Counted from the first letter of the stretch, positions 17,201-25,553 are shown. The stretch is DNA of 64,000 nucleotides from Prevotella sp. (GCA_016287755.1 JAEEWT010000005.1:62001-126000), one strand, 5' to 3'. Numbers and translations are program-made. Notes: generated from the sequence alone by a model not told the origin.

Positions 17201-18141
17201 GGAACCTGTGTCTGCTCGTTCTCCTCTTCCTGCTCGTCTCTTGCAGCGACAGGAGTCATCGCCTCCCCAGAAGCAGTGGAAGTCCTTACTACGTAATAGT
17301 GGAGAACGACTGCGACAGTTTGGTGTTCCATGCCCTCGATACTGATGTGGCAGGACTTCCCCAACGGGAACCGTCGTTCGACGTCTTTGAAATAACGGAT
17401 AGCTTTCCCGAGTACACCTTGTGCAGGAGCATCGTTCGGGTGAAGATCGATCCGAAATACAAGAAGGCGCAGATTATATATGCCAAAAATGTGGATGCCA
17501 AGCCACAGATGCTGATCAACGTTGTCGCACCATCGGCAGAAACACTCAGAAGGGCCATGCCGGTAATAGGTACACAACTGCGTAGTATGCTTAACCGAGC
17601 CGAAATGAATACAGCCATTACCTACTTAATGGCACATCATCAGGACAAGGCGCAGAAAAGAATCCGTCAGGCATTCAACGCAGAGATCTGCATCCCAGAG
17701 GGACTGACAGCCAGTAAGCAGGGAGATGCATTCCTATGGTTCTCTAACCAGCAGGCACAGGGCATGCAGAACATCTGTCTCTATCAGTATCCGGCCCAAC
17801 GACTTGACATGGAAGAGTGGACGGTGAAGCGTGACAGTATCATGAAGGTGAATATACCTGGTGAGGAGCAAGGGATGTATATGACCACCGTACGGAACGG
17901 TCTCTCGCAGGAACGAATAAAGGTAAAGGACCAAGAAAGACTCGTACTTCGCGGTCTGTGGGAGATGAAGAACGACATGATGGGCGGTCCGCTGGTGGCT
18001 CACGCTGTTTACGACACCGCCCATGCAACAGTGATTGTGGCCGAGGCGTTCGTCTTTGCCCCCGAGTCGAAGAAGAGAAACAAAATCAGGCAGTTGGAAG
18101 CTGCACTCTATACATTAAAAATTCAGAACAATGGAAAATAG
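17197..18141 (+). CDS. DUF4837 family lipoprotein
   Basis: The protein has 314 residues with a lipoprotein signal peptide (MRNLCLLVLLFLLVSCSD, lipobox LVSC). The body, with SFPEYTLCRSIVRVKIDPK and a C-terminal PLVAHAVYDTAHATVIVAEAF, matches the DUF4837 family of Bacteroidetes envelope lipoproteins, which have no assigned function. It overlaps rlmN by 4 bp and the pdxA-like gene by 11 bp, showing tight translational coupling. Confidence 0.82.
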   Translation: MRNLCLLVLLFLLVSCSDRSHRLPRSSGSPYYVIVENDCDSLVFHALDTDVAGLPQREPSFDVFEITDSFPEYTLCRSIVRVKIDPKYKKAQIIYAKNVDAKPQMLINVVAPSAETLRRAMPVIGTQLRSMLNRAEMNTAITYLMAHHQDKAQKRIRQAFNAEICIPEGLTASKQGDAFLWFSNQQAQGMQNICLYQYPAQRLDMEEWTVKRDSIMKVNIPGEEQGMYMTTVRNGLSQERIKVKDQERLVLRGLWEMKNDMMGGPLVAHAVYDTAHATVIVAEAFVFAPESKKRNKIRQLEAALYTLKIQNNGK

Positions 18142-19237
18142 GAAAATTCGCGTGGCCATCACGCACGGTGATACCAACGGAATCGGCTATGAACTGATAT
18201 TCAAGACGTTCGCCGATCCTACCATACTTGAATTGTGCACCCCTATCATCTACGGTTCGCCCAAGGTGGCCGCCTACCACCGTAATGTTCTAGGCATCCA
18301 GGCAAACTTCACCATTATCAATAAGGCAGAAGATGCACACGACGGAAAGGTGAACCTCCTCACCACCTTCGATGATGAGATCAAGGTGGACATGGGAGAA
18401 CAGTCGGACGAGGCCGGCACAGCGGCGCTGAAAGCCTTGAAGCGTGCCGTTGACGACCATGCCAAAGGGTTGTTCGACGTGCTCGTCACTGCACCAGTGA
18501 ACCCATCAAGCATCAAGAACAACGCGTTTCCGTTTACCAGTCAAACCGACTATATAGAGCGTACTGCAGGTAATGGACAGAAGGCTCTCACCATTCTGGT
18601 GAACGAGCACCTTCGCGTAGCCATGGCCACCCGTCCCCTGCCTGTTAAGGATATTGCCGGTTCCATCACAAAGGAGACGGTGGTTGAGAAAGCCAGGGTG
18701 TTGTTCAATACCCTTAAGCGTGATTTCATCATCACCAACCCACGTATTGCCATCCTCGCCCTGAACCCCTGTAACACCAAAGAGGCTCCTGCAGGAAAAG
18801 AGGAACAGGAGATCATTATCCCCGCCATTGCTGATCTGGAAGCAAAAGGTATTCAGGCCTTTGGTCCCTACCCTGCCGACACCTTCTTCGGTAACGGAAT
18901 GTATGAAGCGTTCGATGGTGTGCTGGCTATGTACCATGATCAGGGGCTTGCTCCGTTCAGAACCATCGATATGGGCGAAGGAGTATGCTATACCGCTGGT
19001 CTGCCCATTATCCGGACAAGTCCTGCAGCCGACTACGACATCTCTTTGGCAGGAAAGGGTCTGACAGATGAGACATCCTTCCGTCATGCCATCTATCTGG
19101 CTATCGATATCGCCCGTCGCCGTCATGTTTCCGACACATCCAGTGCCAACCCACTGCCCAAGCTCTATCACGAGAAGCGCGATGACAGCGAGAAGGTACG
19201 CTTTGCCATCCCCAAGGCCAAGACAGAGAAGAACTAA
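18131..19237 (+). CDS. pdxA: PdxA-like 4-hydroxythreonine-4-phosphate dehydrogenase with altered active site
   Basis: The overall sequence is clearly PdxA (HGDTNGIGYELI, PIIYGSPKVAAYHRNVLG, YHDQGLAPFRT), the NAD-dependent enzyme of the DXP-dependent vitamin B6 pathway. The length of 368 residues is normal. Several active-site positions known from E. coli PdxA are changed: the substrate-binding GHTE motif reads SQTD; the metal His of TTHLP reads TRPLP; the metal His of LNPHAG reads LNPCNT; and the SPAHGTA loop reads SPAADYD. Only the YHDQG histidine remains. The frame is intact and codon use matches the neighbours, so this is probably not simple decay. Either it is a divergent isozyme or the B6 activity is lost. 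Confidence 0.85.
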   Translation: MENRKIRVAITHGDTNGIGYELIFKTFADPTILELCTPIIYGSPKVAAYHRNVLGIQANFTIINKAEDAHDGKVNLLTTFDDEIKVDMGEQSDEAGTAALKALKRAVDDHAKGLFDVLVTAPVNPSSIKNNAFPFTSQTDYIERTAGNGQKALTILVNEHLRVAMATRPLPVKDIAGSITKETVVEKARVLFNTLKRDFIITNPRIAILALNPCNTKEAPAGKEEQEIIIPAIADLEAKGIQAFGPYPADTFFGNGMYEAFDGVLAMYHDQGLAPFRTIDMGEGVCYTAGLPIIRTSPAADYDISLAGKGLTDETSFRHAIYLAIDIARRRHVSDTSSANPLPKLYHEKRDDSEKVRFAIPKAKTEKN

Positions 19238-19253
19238 TACACCTACCTGACCT

Positions 19254-20291
19254 GTGGCTGACAAAAAGAACAAGTATCAGAATATCTTCTTCATCTTCGG
19301 CATTGTCGTGCTCGCCATCATGGTGACACAGCTCGACTTCGCTGAAGTATGGAAAGGTTTACGCCATGCCGGCTACTGGTTTTTCGCCGTGGTAGCCCTA
19401 TGGGCTGTGCTTTATATCTTCAATACGGCAGCCTGGTATATTATCATCAAGAGTCAGGAGAACAACGACCTTCCTGCCAATGCCGTCAAACACACGCCCG
19501 TATCGTTCTGGTGGCTGTACAAGATCACCATCTCGGGGTTTGCACTGAACTATGCTACACCCGGCGGACTGATGGGTGGAGAGCCATACCGCATCATGGA
19601 GCTGTCACCCAAGATCGGGACGGAACGTGCTTCCTCATCCGTCATCCTCTACGTGATGACCCATATCTTCAGTCATCTATGGTTCTGGCTACTTGCCACC
19701 TTATTATATATAATAACACAGCCCATGAACGTATTCATGGGAATGGTACTGGGACTGATAACCTTGTTCTGTCTTGTCGGCATCTGGTTCTTCCTGAAAG
19801 GATACAAGAAAGGATTGGCACTCAGACTGATGAACATCCTCCGTCATATCCCCGGTGCGAAGAAATGGGCACGCGGATTCATCGAAACGCACAAGGAACA
19901 GCTCGATAATGTGGACTGCCAGATTGCTGCCCTGCACAACCAGAACCCTCGCACCTTCCTGGGGGCTGTATTACTGGAACTGGCCTGTAGGGTGGTGTCA
20001 TCACTCGAGATCCTGTTCATCCTGATGGTGCTCATGCCCAGTGTGAACTTCATCCAGTGCATCCTCATCCTCGCCTTTACCAGTCTGTTTGCCAATATGC
20101 TCTTCTTCATGCCCCTGCAGTTAGGCGGCAGGGAAGGCGGTTTCCTGATGTCGGTTAACGGACTGGGTATGACGGCCAGTGCAGGAATCTTTGTGGCACT
20201 GATTGTCAGGGTGCGTGAACTGATCTGGACAGCCATCGGTCTGCTATTGATCAAAGTAGGCAGGAGCAAACAACCTAAAAACAAAAATTAA
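19254..20291 (+). CDS. Flippase-like membrane protein (LPG_synthase_TM / UPF0104 family)
   Basis: The protein has 345 residues, about 8 membrane segments and a GTG start at 19254. The motif NYATPGGLMGGEPYRIMEL and the C-terminal PLQLGGREGGFLMSVNGLG are typical of the lysylphosphatidylglycerol synthase transmembrane family, which lacks the catalytic domain of MprF. Members are thought to move or bind lipids; the substrate is unknown. It lies 16 bp after the pdxA-like gene. Confidence 0.8.
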   Translation: MADKKNKYQNIFFIFGIVVLAIMVTQLDFAEVWKGLRHAGYWFFAVVALWAVLYIFNTAAWYIIIKSQENNDLPANAVKHTPVSFWWLYKITISGFALNYATPGGLMGGEPYRIMELSPKIGTERASSSVILYVMTHIFSHLWFWLLATLLYIITQPMNVFMGMVLGLITLFCLVGIWFFLKGYKKGLALRLMNILRHIPGAKKWARGFIETHKEQLDNVDCQIAALHNQNPRTFLGAVLLELACRVVSSLEILFILMVLMPSVNFIQCILILAFTSLFANMLFFMPLQLGGREGGFLMSVNGLGMTASAGIFVALIVRVRELIWTAIGLLLIKVGRSKQPKNKN

Positions 20292-20325
20292 CTGCCATTT
20301 TTGCAGTTTTATGAAATAATATGCG

Positions 20326-20333
20326 TAATTTTG
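20326..20333 (+). promoter_or_regulatory. -7 promoter box before the sigma-54 activator
   Basis: TAATTTTG with TTTG at 20300-20303 (22 bp spacing). Transcription would begin just before the ATG at 20343, which excludes the upstream in-frame ATG at 20301. Confidence 0.55.
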
Positions 20334-20342
20334 TCAGCGATT

Positions 20343-22076
20343 ATGAATACGTCTGAACTACAGAGAATCAAACAGCGGTACAATATCGTGGGAAACAGTC
20401 CCGGGTTGAACCGCGCACTCGATGTCGCCCTTCAGGTGGCACCGACTGACCTCAGCGTACTCATCGTCGGAGAGAGCGGTGTGGGAAAGGAAATCCTCCC
20501 CCGCGTCATCCACGACAATTCCCCCCGCCGTCGCGAGAAATATTTCGCCATCAACTGCGGCTCTATTCCCGAAGGAACGATCGACAGCGAGCTGTTCGGT
20601 CATGAGAAAGGCTCCTTCACTGGTGCCATCGGCGAGAGCGAAGGTTATTTCGGCGTGGCCGACAAAGGAACCATCTTCCTCGATGAGGTGGGAGAAATGC
20701 CTATGGCCACCCAAGCCCGTCTGCTCCGCGTCTTGGAGAACGGCGAGTATATCCGTGTGGGCGGCACTCAGATCCGCAAGACCAATGTCAGAGTGGTAGC
20801 TGCCACGAACGTGAATATCCAGAAGGCCATCAGCGAAGGACGGTTCCGCGAGGACCTCTACTACCGTCTGAACCAAGTGCCCATCCAGATGCCACCACTC
20901 CGAGAGAGAGGCGAAGACATCATCCTGCTGTTCCGTCTCTTTGCCCTGCAGATGGCCGAGAAATACCGTCTGCCAAAGATTACGCTCAACGAGGAAGCTC
21001 GTCAGATGATGCTGCACTACAAATGGCCGGGAAATGTCAGACAGCTGAAGAATATCACCGAGCAGATGTCGGTATTGAGTCAGGAGCGAGAGATCACCGC
21101 CGAGGCACTCAACCACTTCATCCCGCACGACACTGAGAGTACCATGCTGGCCACCATTCCTTCGAGTGGCGGACGGCACAGCTATGAGAACGAGCGCGAA
21201 GCACTCTATCAGGTGTTGCAGAAACTGGGAGGTGAATTGTCTGACCTGCGTCGTGATATGAACAATCTCCGTAAGCAGCTCGACGATGCCCGCAATGCCA
21301 GTTTCATCCCCTCACCCTCTGCGGTACAGAAGATTCCCACCATCATCGAATCGCAGTCGCATATCGATTCCTACGACGAGTCGCTGAAGACTGAAGATGC
21401 TGTGGCTGAGGAGATCAAGACAGAACCCGAAACTCTCAACCTGGAGAATATCGGTAGGCAGATGGTAGAGAAAGCCTTGGAACGTAACAAGGGAAACAGG
21501 AAGAAGGCCGCTGCCGAACTGGGCATCTCCGACCGCACCCTATACCGTCGCATCAAACAGTATGGTCTGGAGTGCATCATGATCATCCTTTGTGTAGGAT
21601 CGCTGTTGTTCTCATCGTGCGCCTTCAAAGGTTACTCCTTCACGGGGGCCAGCATCAACTACGAGAAGACCAAGACCATCACGATAGCCGACTTCCCCAT
21701 CCGCTCCAGCTATGTGTGGGGTCCAATGGCCGGTATTTTCAACAACCGACTTAAGGATGAGTTCGCCAACCATACCAAACTACGACAGGTGAAGAAGAAC
21801 GGCGACCTGGTCATCGAGGGGGAAATATCCCGGTATGAACAGCGCAATAAGTCGGTTACCGCCCAAGGACATTCTGCCTTGACAGAGCTCTCCATGACCG
21901 TCACGGTGCGGTTTACTAATAACGCAGACCATTCAAAGGATTTTGAACAGCAGTTCACTTCCAATAAATCATACGAGACCACCCAAAGCCTCAACAGCGT
22001 TCAGGAGGAACTCGTCACACAAATGTCGAAAGACATCGTAGATCAAATATTCAACGCAACAGTAGCAGACTGGTAA
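20343..22076 (+). CDS. Sigma-54-dependent transcriptional activator fused in frame to LptE
   Basis: One uninterrupted frame of 577 residues encodes two normally separate proteins. Residues 1-240 are an AAA+ sigma-54 activation domain (Walker A GESGVGKE near 42, GSFTGA loop near 89, Walker B GTIFLDEVGE near 109). Residues 385-411 are a Fis-type HTH (KKAAAELGISDRTLYRRIKQ). There is no receiver domain. From Met413 (ATG at 21579) the sequence is LptE, the outer-membrane lipoprotein partner of LptD in LPS export (SLLFSSCAFKGYSFTGASI). The activator normally ends just before this point; here TGC stands where a TGA stop could have been. LptE is probably still made from the internal ATG, but that start gives a signal peptide lacking a positive N-region. 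A sequencing error at one base would also explain the fusion. Confidence 0.85.
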   Translation: MNTSELQRIKQRYNIVGNSPGLNRALDVALQVAPTDLSVLIVGESGVGKEILPRVIHDNSPRRREKYFAINCGSIPEGTIDSELFGHEKGSFTGAIGESEGYFGVADKGTIFLDEVGEMPMATQARLLRVLENGEYIRVGGTQIRKTNVRVVAATNVNIQKAISEGRFREDLYYRLNQVPIQMPPLRERGEDIILLFRLFALQMAEKYRLPKITLNEEARQMMLHYKWPGNVRQLKNITEQMSVLSQEREITAEALNHFIPHDTESTMLATIPSSGGRHSYENEREALYQVLQKLGGELSDLRRDMNNLRKQLDDARNASFIPSPSAVQKIPTIIESQSHIDSYDESLKTEDAVAEEIKTEPETLNLENIGRQMVEKALERNKGNRKKAAAELGISDRTLYRRIKQYGLECIMIILCVGSLLFSSCAFKGYSFTGASINYEKTKTITIADFPIRSSYVWGPMAGIFNNRLKDEFANHTKLRQVKKNGDLVIEGEISRYEQRNKSVTAQGHSALTELSMTVTVRFTNNADHSKDFEQQFTSNKSYETTQSLNSVQEELVTQMSKDIVDQIFNATVADW

Positions 22077-22852
22077 TGGATTTAGAACACCTCATTAAAC
22101 ATCCCGAGTTGCTCGACAAGGAGACGCTATACGACCTGCGTTCCCTGCTGGCTATGTATCCGTACTACCAGACGGCACGACTGCTCATGCTCCAGAACCT
22201 ATACCTGCTGCACGACCCTACCTTCGATGAGGAGCTCAGACGGGCAGCGATCTATATCACCGACCGCAAGACCATCTTCAACCTCGTGGAGGCTGGACAC
22301 TACAAGATTCACTCCCGTAATAGCGTTCATGCAAGCAGTGAAACCGATAATGAGGTACCTGCTGACAATCCAGAGAATCGTACGATATCCCTCATCGATC
22401 GCTTCCTCGATACCCTACCCGTAGTGGATGAACAGGCATCAGGCAAGAGCAAGAGCAAGCGCAAGCCTACCCCCGCCGATGCAGCCGTTGACTATGTGGC
22501 TTACCTCCTTGAGACGGAAGAAGAGAACCAGAATCAGGTTGAACAGCCCAGCATGCGAGGACAGGATTTGATCGATAATTTCATAAATAATGAAGGCGGA
22601 AAAATAGAACTTAAAGAAAATTTAGAATTTTCGCCGCAACTCGAAGAAGAAGAAATAATTGCAGAGAATTCCACCGATGAGGGCTATTTTACCGAGACTT
22701 TAGCCCGAATTTACATAAAACAAGGCAGATATTCTAAGGCTTTGGAAATTATTAAGCGTTTAAATTTGATTTATCCAAAAAAAAATGCTTACTTTGCAGA
22801 CCAAATTCGTTTCTTAGAGAAATTGATTATAAATAATAACAAAAATATGTAA
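22076..22852 (+). CDS. TPR-like hypothetical protein upstream of secG
   Basis: A 258-residue cytoplasmic protein of unknown function. Its ATG overlaps the preceding stop (TAATG). The N-terminus (LLAMYPYYQTARLLMLQNLY) and C-terminus (ETLARIYIKQGRYSKALEII, RLNLIYPKKNAYFADQIRF) look like TPR helices. The middle is a charged linker. Base composition changes sharply near 22565: the first two thirds use G/C-rich codons, the last third is A/T-rich (AAA, TTA, ATT, AAT). The position before secG is common in Bacteroidales. Confidence 0.7.
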   Translation: MDLEHLIKHPELLDKETLYDLRSLLAMYPYYQTARLLMLQNLYLLHDPTFDEELRRAAIYITDRKTIFNLVEAGHYKIHSRNSVHASSETDNEVPADNPENRTISLIDRFLDTLPVVDEQASGKSKSKRKPTPADAAVDYVAYLLETEEENQNQVEQPSMRGQDLIDNFINNEGGKIELKENLEFSPQLEEEEIIAENSTDEGYFTETLARIYIKQGRYSKALEIIKRLNLIYPKKNAYFADQIRFLEKLIINNNKNM

Positions 22853-22858
22853 AAGAAA

Positions 22859-23284
22859 ATGACAAGCATTTACACATTATTCGTCGTATTGATTGTCCTG
22901 GCTGCACTGCTCATGATCGGCATCGTGCTTATCCAGGAATCCAAGGGTGGCGGTTTGGCCGCCGACTTCGCATCAAGCAATGCCATCATGGGTGTTCGCA
23001 AGACCACTGATGTCATTGAAAAGGCCACATGGACACTTGCTGCTGCCATGGTAGTACTCAGCGTCCTTTGTGCTTACGTTGCTCCTACAGCTACCTCTTC
23101 TCAGAGCGTGCTCGAGAATGTTGCTACAGAGCAGCCGCAGACCAACCCGAACAACCTCCCGGGCTTCGGTGCCAGTCAGACTCAGCAAGCAGCTCCTGCT
23201 GCCAACGATGCTAAGCAAGCTGCTCCTGCTAAGGAAGCTGCTCCTGCTAAGGAAGCTGCTCCCGCTGCACCTGCAAAGAAATAA
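22859..23284 (+). CDS. secG: Preprotein translocase subunit SecG
   Basis: A small inner-membrane partner of SecYE. There are two membrane segments: residues 1-24 (YTLFVVLIVLAALLMIGIVL) and about 55-75. They are separated by the SecG signature IQESKGGGLAADF. The length of 141 residues is longer than in E. coli because of a low-complexity tail of Ala/Pro/Lys units (AAPAKE repeated twice), typical of Bacteroidetes SecG. A perfect hairpin follows the stop. Confidence 0.92.
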   Translation: MTSIYTLFVVLIVLAALLMIGIVLIQESKGGGLAADFASSNAIMGVRKTTDVIEKATWTLAAAMVVLSVLCAYVAPTATSSQSVLENVATEQPQTNPNNLPGFGASQTQQAAPAANDAKQAAPAKEAAPAKEAAPAAPAKK

Positions 23285-23298
23285 ATAGAAAAAATAAC

Positions 23299-23329
23299 GG
23301 GATTTATTTGGCCATCTCAAATAAATCCC
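23299..23329 (+). terminator. Perfect 12-bp inverted repeat after secG overlapping the tRNA-His promoter
   Basis: GGGATTTATTTG (23299-23310) pairs with CAAATAAATCCC (23318-23329) over a 7-nt loop. There is no T tract. The -33 TTTG of the tRNA promoter is inside the left arm. Confidence 0.55.
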
Positions 23330-23338
23330 GTATCTTTG
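23307..23338 (+). promoter_or_regulatory. Promoter of tRNA-His
   Basis: TTTG (23307-23310), 20 bp, TATCTTTG (23331-23338), a full consensus match. Confidence 0.75.
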
Positions 23339-23389
23339 CACCCGCTTAAAGCCCAAAGGCTCTTCGTTCATCGAAGTAAGCGGTATATG

Positions 23390-23463
23390 GTGCCCGTAGT
23401 TCAGTTGGTTAGAGCGTCAGATTGTGGTTCTGAATGTCGTGGGTTCGAGTCCCACCGGGCACC
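23390..23463 (+). tRNA. tRNA-His (GTG)
   Basis: A cloverleaf can be drawn by hand. The acceptor stem is GTGCCCG/CGGGCAC, the D arm contains AGTTGGTTAGAGC, and the anticodon stem-loop TCAGATTGTGGTTCTGA carries anticodon GTG. The T arm is GTGGG-TTCGAGT-CCCAC and the discriminator base is C. The extra G at 23389 can pair with C73, the histidine identity element. CCA is not encoded. It has its own promoter and a triple terminator. Confidence 0.95.
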
Positions 23464-23464
23464 C

Positions 23465-23600
23465 TGAAAGAGACATCGCCGAAAGGCAATGTCTTTTTTG
23501 TGAGAGGACTTGAAAGAGACATCGCCGAAAGGCAATGTCTTTTTTGTGAGAGGACTTGAAAGAGACATCGCCGAAAGGCAATGTCTTTTTTTTGTGAGAA
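23465..23600 (+). terminator. Three tandem copies of an intrinsic terminator (46-bp period)
   Basis: Units start at 23465, 23511 and 23557. Each contains AGACATCGCC-GAAA-GGCAATGTCT, a stem with one mismatch, followed by 6-8 T residues. They lie directly behind tRNA-His. Confidence 0.85.
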
Positions 23601-23613
23601 GTGCCAAAAGCAC

Positions 23614-23648
23614 AAAAAAGAGACACCGCTCGGCGATGTCTCTTTTTT
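23614..23648. terminator. Bidirectional terminator between tRNA-His and the SGNH gene
   Basis: AAAAAAGAGACA and TGTCTCTTTTTT flank an 11-nt GC-rich loop. A and T runs on both sides allow termination from either direction, including the minus-strand gene ending at 23681. Confidence 0.75.
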
Positions 23649-23680
23649 GTTTTCAAGGCATATCATATAAGAAATGTAAA

Positions 23681-24340
23681 CTATTGTATTGCTTCGAGAA
23701 GCTGTGCGCAGATACTCTTCATACCGTTGATGGAGGGATGGCCATTCTGCTTCTCGATGTCGTGTAGTTCAATGAGCTGCACGTTGTAGTGTTTGCACAC
23801 CTCACGCATTGACTCGTTGATCGGCTCCCTTAGCTCAGAGTTCAGAAGTGAATAGATAGTGGCTTGGGGATAGCGTTTCTTCAACATGTCGAACAGACAA
23901 GCGAGTGCCGGACGGAAGTTCTTACAGTCATCTTTGGTCCAATCAGCATACTGATACTCGCCTACGGGTGAGTTGGCCCATGCGTCGTTGGTGCCGCCAA
24001 ACACGAAAATGATATCAGGATTGCCCAAACTATCTACACGCGAAATAAAGTTGTTGCGTGAAGAGTCCATACGACCGTAGCCTGTACCGCAGATAGTAGT
24101 ACCGCCCCATGAGTCGTTCTTCTCCAAAGTGTAACCCTTAGCCTTGATGTAAAGACTCCACCATGTCTGCTCCACCTCTACAACATCGTTTCTGTCGTTT
24201 GGATAGAACGGAGCGTAATGAGAGGGACCTACGCCCTTGAAGGTTGAATACGAGTCGCCCAGGATGGACACTTTCTTTGTCTGTGCTGATGCTGCTACTG
24301 CTACAACAGCCATCAGCGTAAGGATAATGATTTTCTTCAT
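23681..24340 (-). CDS. Secreted SGNH/GDSL-type hydrolase
   Basis: A predicted exported esterase or lipase-like enzyme of 219 residues. The signal peptide is MKKIIILTLMAVVAVAASAQ. SGNH blocks are visible: ILGDSYSTF (catalytic Ser), the Gly region, FVFGGTNDAW (Asn) and QNGHPSING (His). The start at 24340 was chosen because a TATTTTTG box lies at 24369-24376; the longer frame to 24397 would begin upstream of it. The substrate is unknown; carbohydrate esters are a common target of secreted Bacteroidetes members. Confidence 0.85.
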   Translation of the reverse strand: MKKIIILTLMAVVAVAASAQTKKVSILGDSYSTFKGVGPSHYAPFYPNDRNDVVEVEQTWWSLYIKAKGYTLEKNDSWGGTTICGTGYGRMDSSRNNFISRVDSLGNPDIIFVFGGTNDAWANSPVGEYQYADWTKDDCKNFRPALACLFDMLKKRYPQATIYSLLNSELREPINESMREVCKHYNVQLIELHDIEKQNGHPSINGMKSICAQLLEAIQ

Positions 24341-24368
24341 GGTTGAACAATAAAAACAATAGATGGTG

Positions 24369-24376
24369 CAAAAATA
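24369..24376 (-). promoter_or_regulatory. -7 box of the SGNH hydrolase gene
   Basis: TATTTTTG on the minus strand matches TAnnTTTG, 28 bp before the chosen ATG. Confidence 0.55.
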
Positions 24377-24429
24377 CGAAAAAGTTTTGATAATCATTCA
24401 TTCTTTCACATATTTATCTACAAACAAAA

Positions 24430-24454
24430 AGACATCACCGAATCGGCGATGTCT
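24430..24454 (-). terminator. Intrinsic terminator after the small membrane protein gene
   Basis: AGACATC-CCG and CGG-GATGTCT form a stem, followed on the minus strand by TTTTTGTTTG. The stem sequence resembles the terminators behind tRNA-His. Confidence 0.7.
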
Positions 24455-24466
24455 CTTTGTTTGTTA

Positions 24467-24865
24467 CTATTGCTCGTCTTGCCTAACAAACTTGAATGAA
24501 AGATAAGCGAGATATAATCCGATGACCACCATCATGGGTAGGACAAGATATTGTCCGACATTATCTGATGGCAGTTCCATAAAAGCGTGTGCAATGTTGA
24601 ATAGAGCCATGAATCCAGCTAATACAGCATTCACCCATTTCAATGCTTTACCCTTGCCATCTGCCAGCAAACACAGGATGGCGCAGGCGGGCAGGAAGAA
24701 CGATAGCAACATCATGAACGCTACCATGCCGCCAGGTACGACACCATCGGTGGCAATGGCTATATTCTTACCCCAAAACATGGGGAGCATGTCGGTAATA
24801 GAATGACTGGCAAATCCACAAATTGTCAGTAACCACAACACGATAATCTTTGTTTTCCTTTTCAT
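24467..24865 (-). CDS. Small four-helix inner-membrane protein, unknown
   Basis: A 132-residue protein with four predicted membrane helices (IIVLWLLTICGFASHSI, VAFMMLLSFFLPACAILCLL, VNAVLAGFMALFNIAHAFM, YLVLPMMVVIGLYLAYLSF). No motif I can name. It lies 24 bp after the methyltransferase gene at 24890 and in the same direction, so the two are probably co-transcribed. Confidence 0.7.
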   Translation of the reverse strand: MKRKTKIIVLWLLTICGFASHSITDMLPMFWGKNIAIATDGVVPGGMVAFMMLLSFFLPACAILCLLADGKGKALKWVNAVLAGFMALFNIAHAFMELPSDNVGQYLVLPMMVVIGLYLAYLSFKFVRQDEQ

Positions 24866-24889
24866 TTTTGCTTTCTCTATTATTGATTA

Positions 24890-25504
24890 TTATTTCTTTA
24901 CTCCTTTGATAGTGGCATACGATGGTTTTTTCCTGAAGACCTCCACATCGCTGAAGCCTGCCTGTTCCAGCATGTCCTTCAGCAGCTCAGGCGAATAAAC
25001 GGTCATTCCTTCAACGACATTCGTCCACACTGAATCGCCCTCTATCACTTCAAGCATGATGGCAAACTGACCGCCAGACTTCAGCACGCGCTTCACTTCA
25101 TCGAAGCACTTCGGCAGATCTGGCCAGAAATAAACAGTCTCCACGGCCGTTACCACATCAAACGTCTGATCCTCCCATGGCAGACAGTCGGCAGAGCCTT
25201 GCTCCACAAACACCTGACTGCCGAGCAAATCCTTGTTCACTTTCTTCGCCTTGGCAACACTTTCTTCGGAAATGTCAATACCATAGACCTTGCCTTTAGG
25301 ACTTCTTAAGAGCAGACGTTTCAGGGTGGCACCGCCGCCACAACCAATATCCAGCATTGTCATCCCATCACTGAACGCGACATGGGTAAGTCCCCAGTTG
25401 GTGAGCGGTGCATGGCCGAAATTCATGAACCGCAGCATGCAGCGCCCCAGAAAGCCTTCAGGACGGGCACACTGACAGAAAAAATTCTTGAGAATATTCT
25501 TCAT
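24890..25504 (-). CDS. Class I SAM-dependent methyltransferase
   Basis: The protein has 204 residues. Motif I is MLDIGCGGGATLKRL near residue 55, with VYGIDISEESVAKAK after it (acidic residue binding the SAM ribose). The later motif FDVVTAVETVYFWPDLPKCF is typical of small-molecule Methyltransf_11 enzymes. The N-terminus carries three cysteines (FFCQCARPEGFLGRC). The substrate is unknown. Confidence 0.82.
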   Translation of the reverse strand: MKNILKNFFCQCARPEGFLGRCMLRFMNFGHAPLTNWGLTHVAFSDGMTMLDIGCGGGATLKRLLLRSPKGKVYGIDISEESVAKAKKVNKDLLGSQVFVEQGSADCLPWEDQTFDVVTAVETVYFWPDLPKCFDEVKRVLKSGGQFAIMLEVIEGDSVWTNVVEGMTVYSPELLKDMLEQAGFSDVEVFRKKPSYATIKGVKK

Positions 25505-25553
25505 ACCTTTATTATAAATAGTTGATCATCTGCAATATGCTATTTGAACGATG

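Noticed and set aside
23401..23666. Three minus-strand frames of 70-85 codons over the tRNA-His and terminators
   Set aside because: Their repeated peptides arise from translation of the triplicated terminator, and they run into the tRNA.
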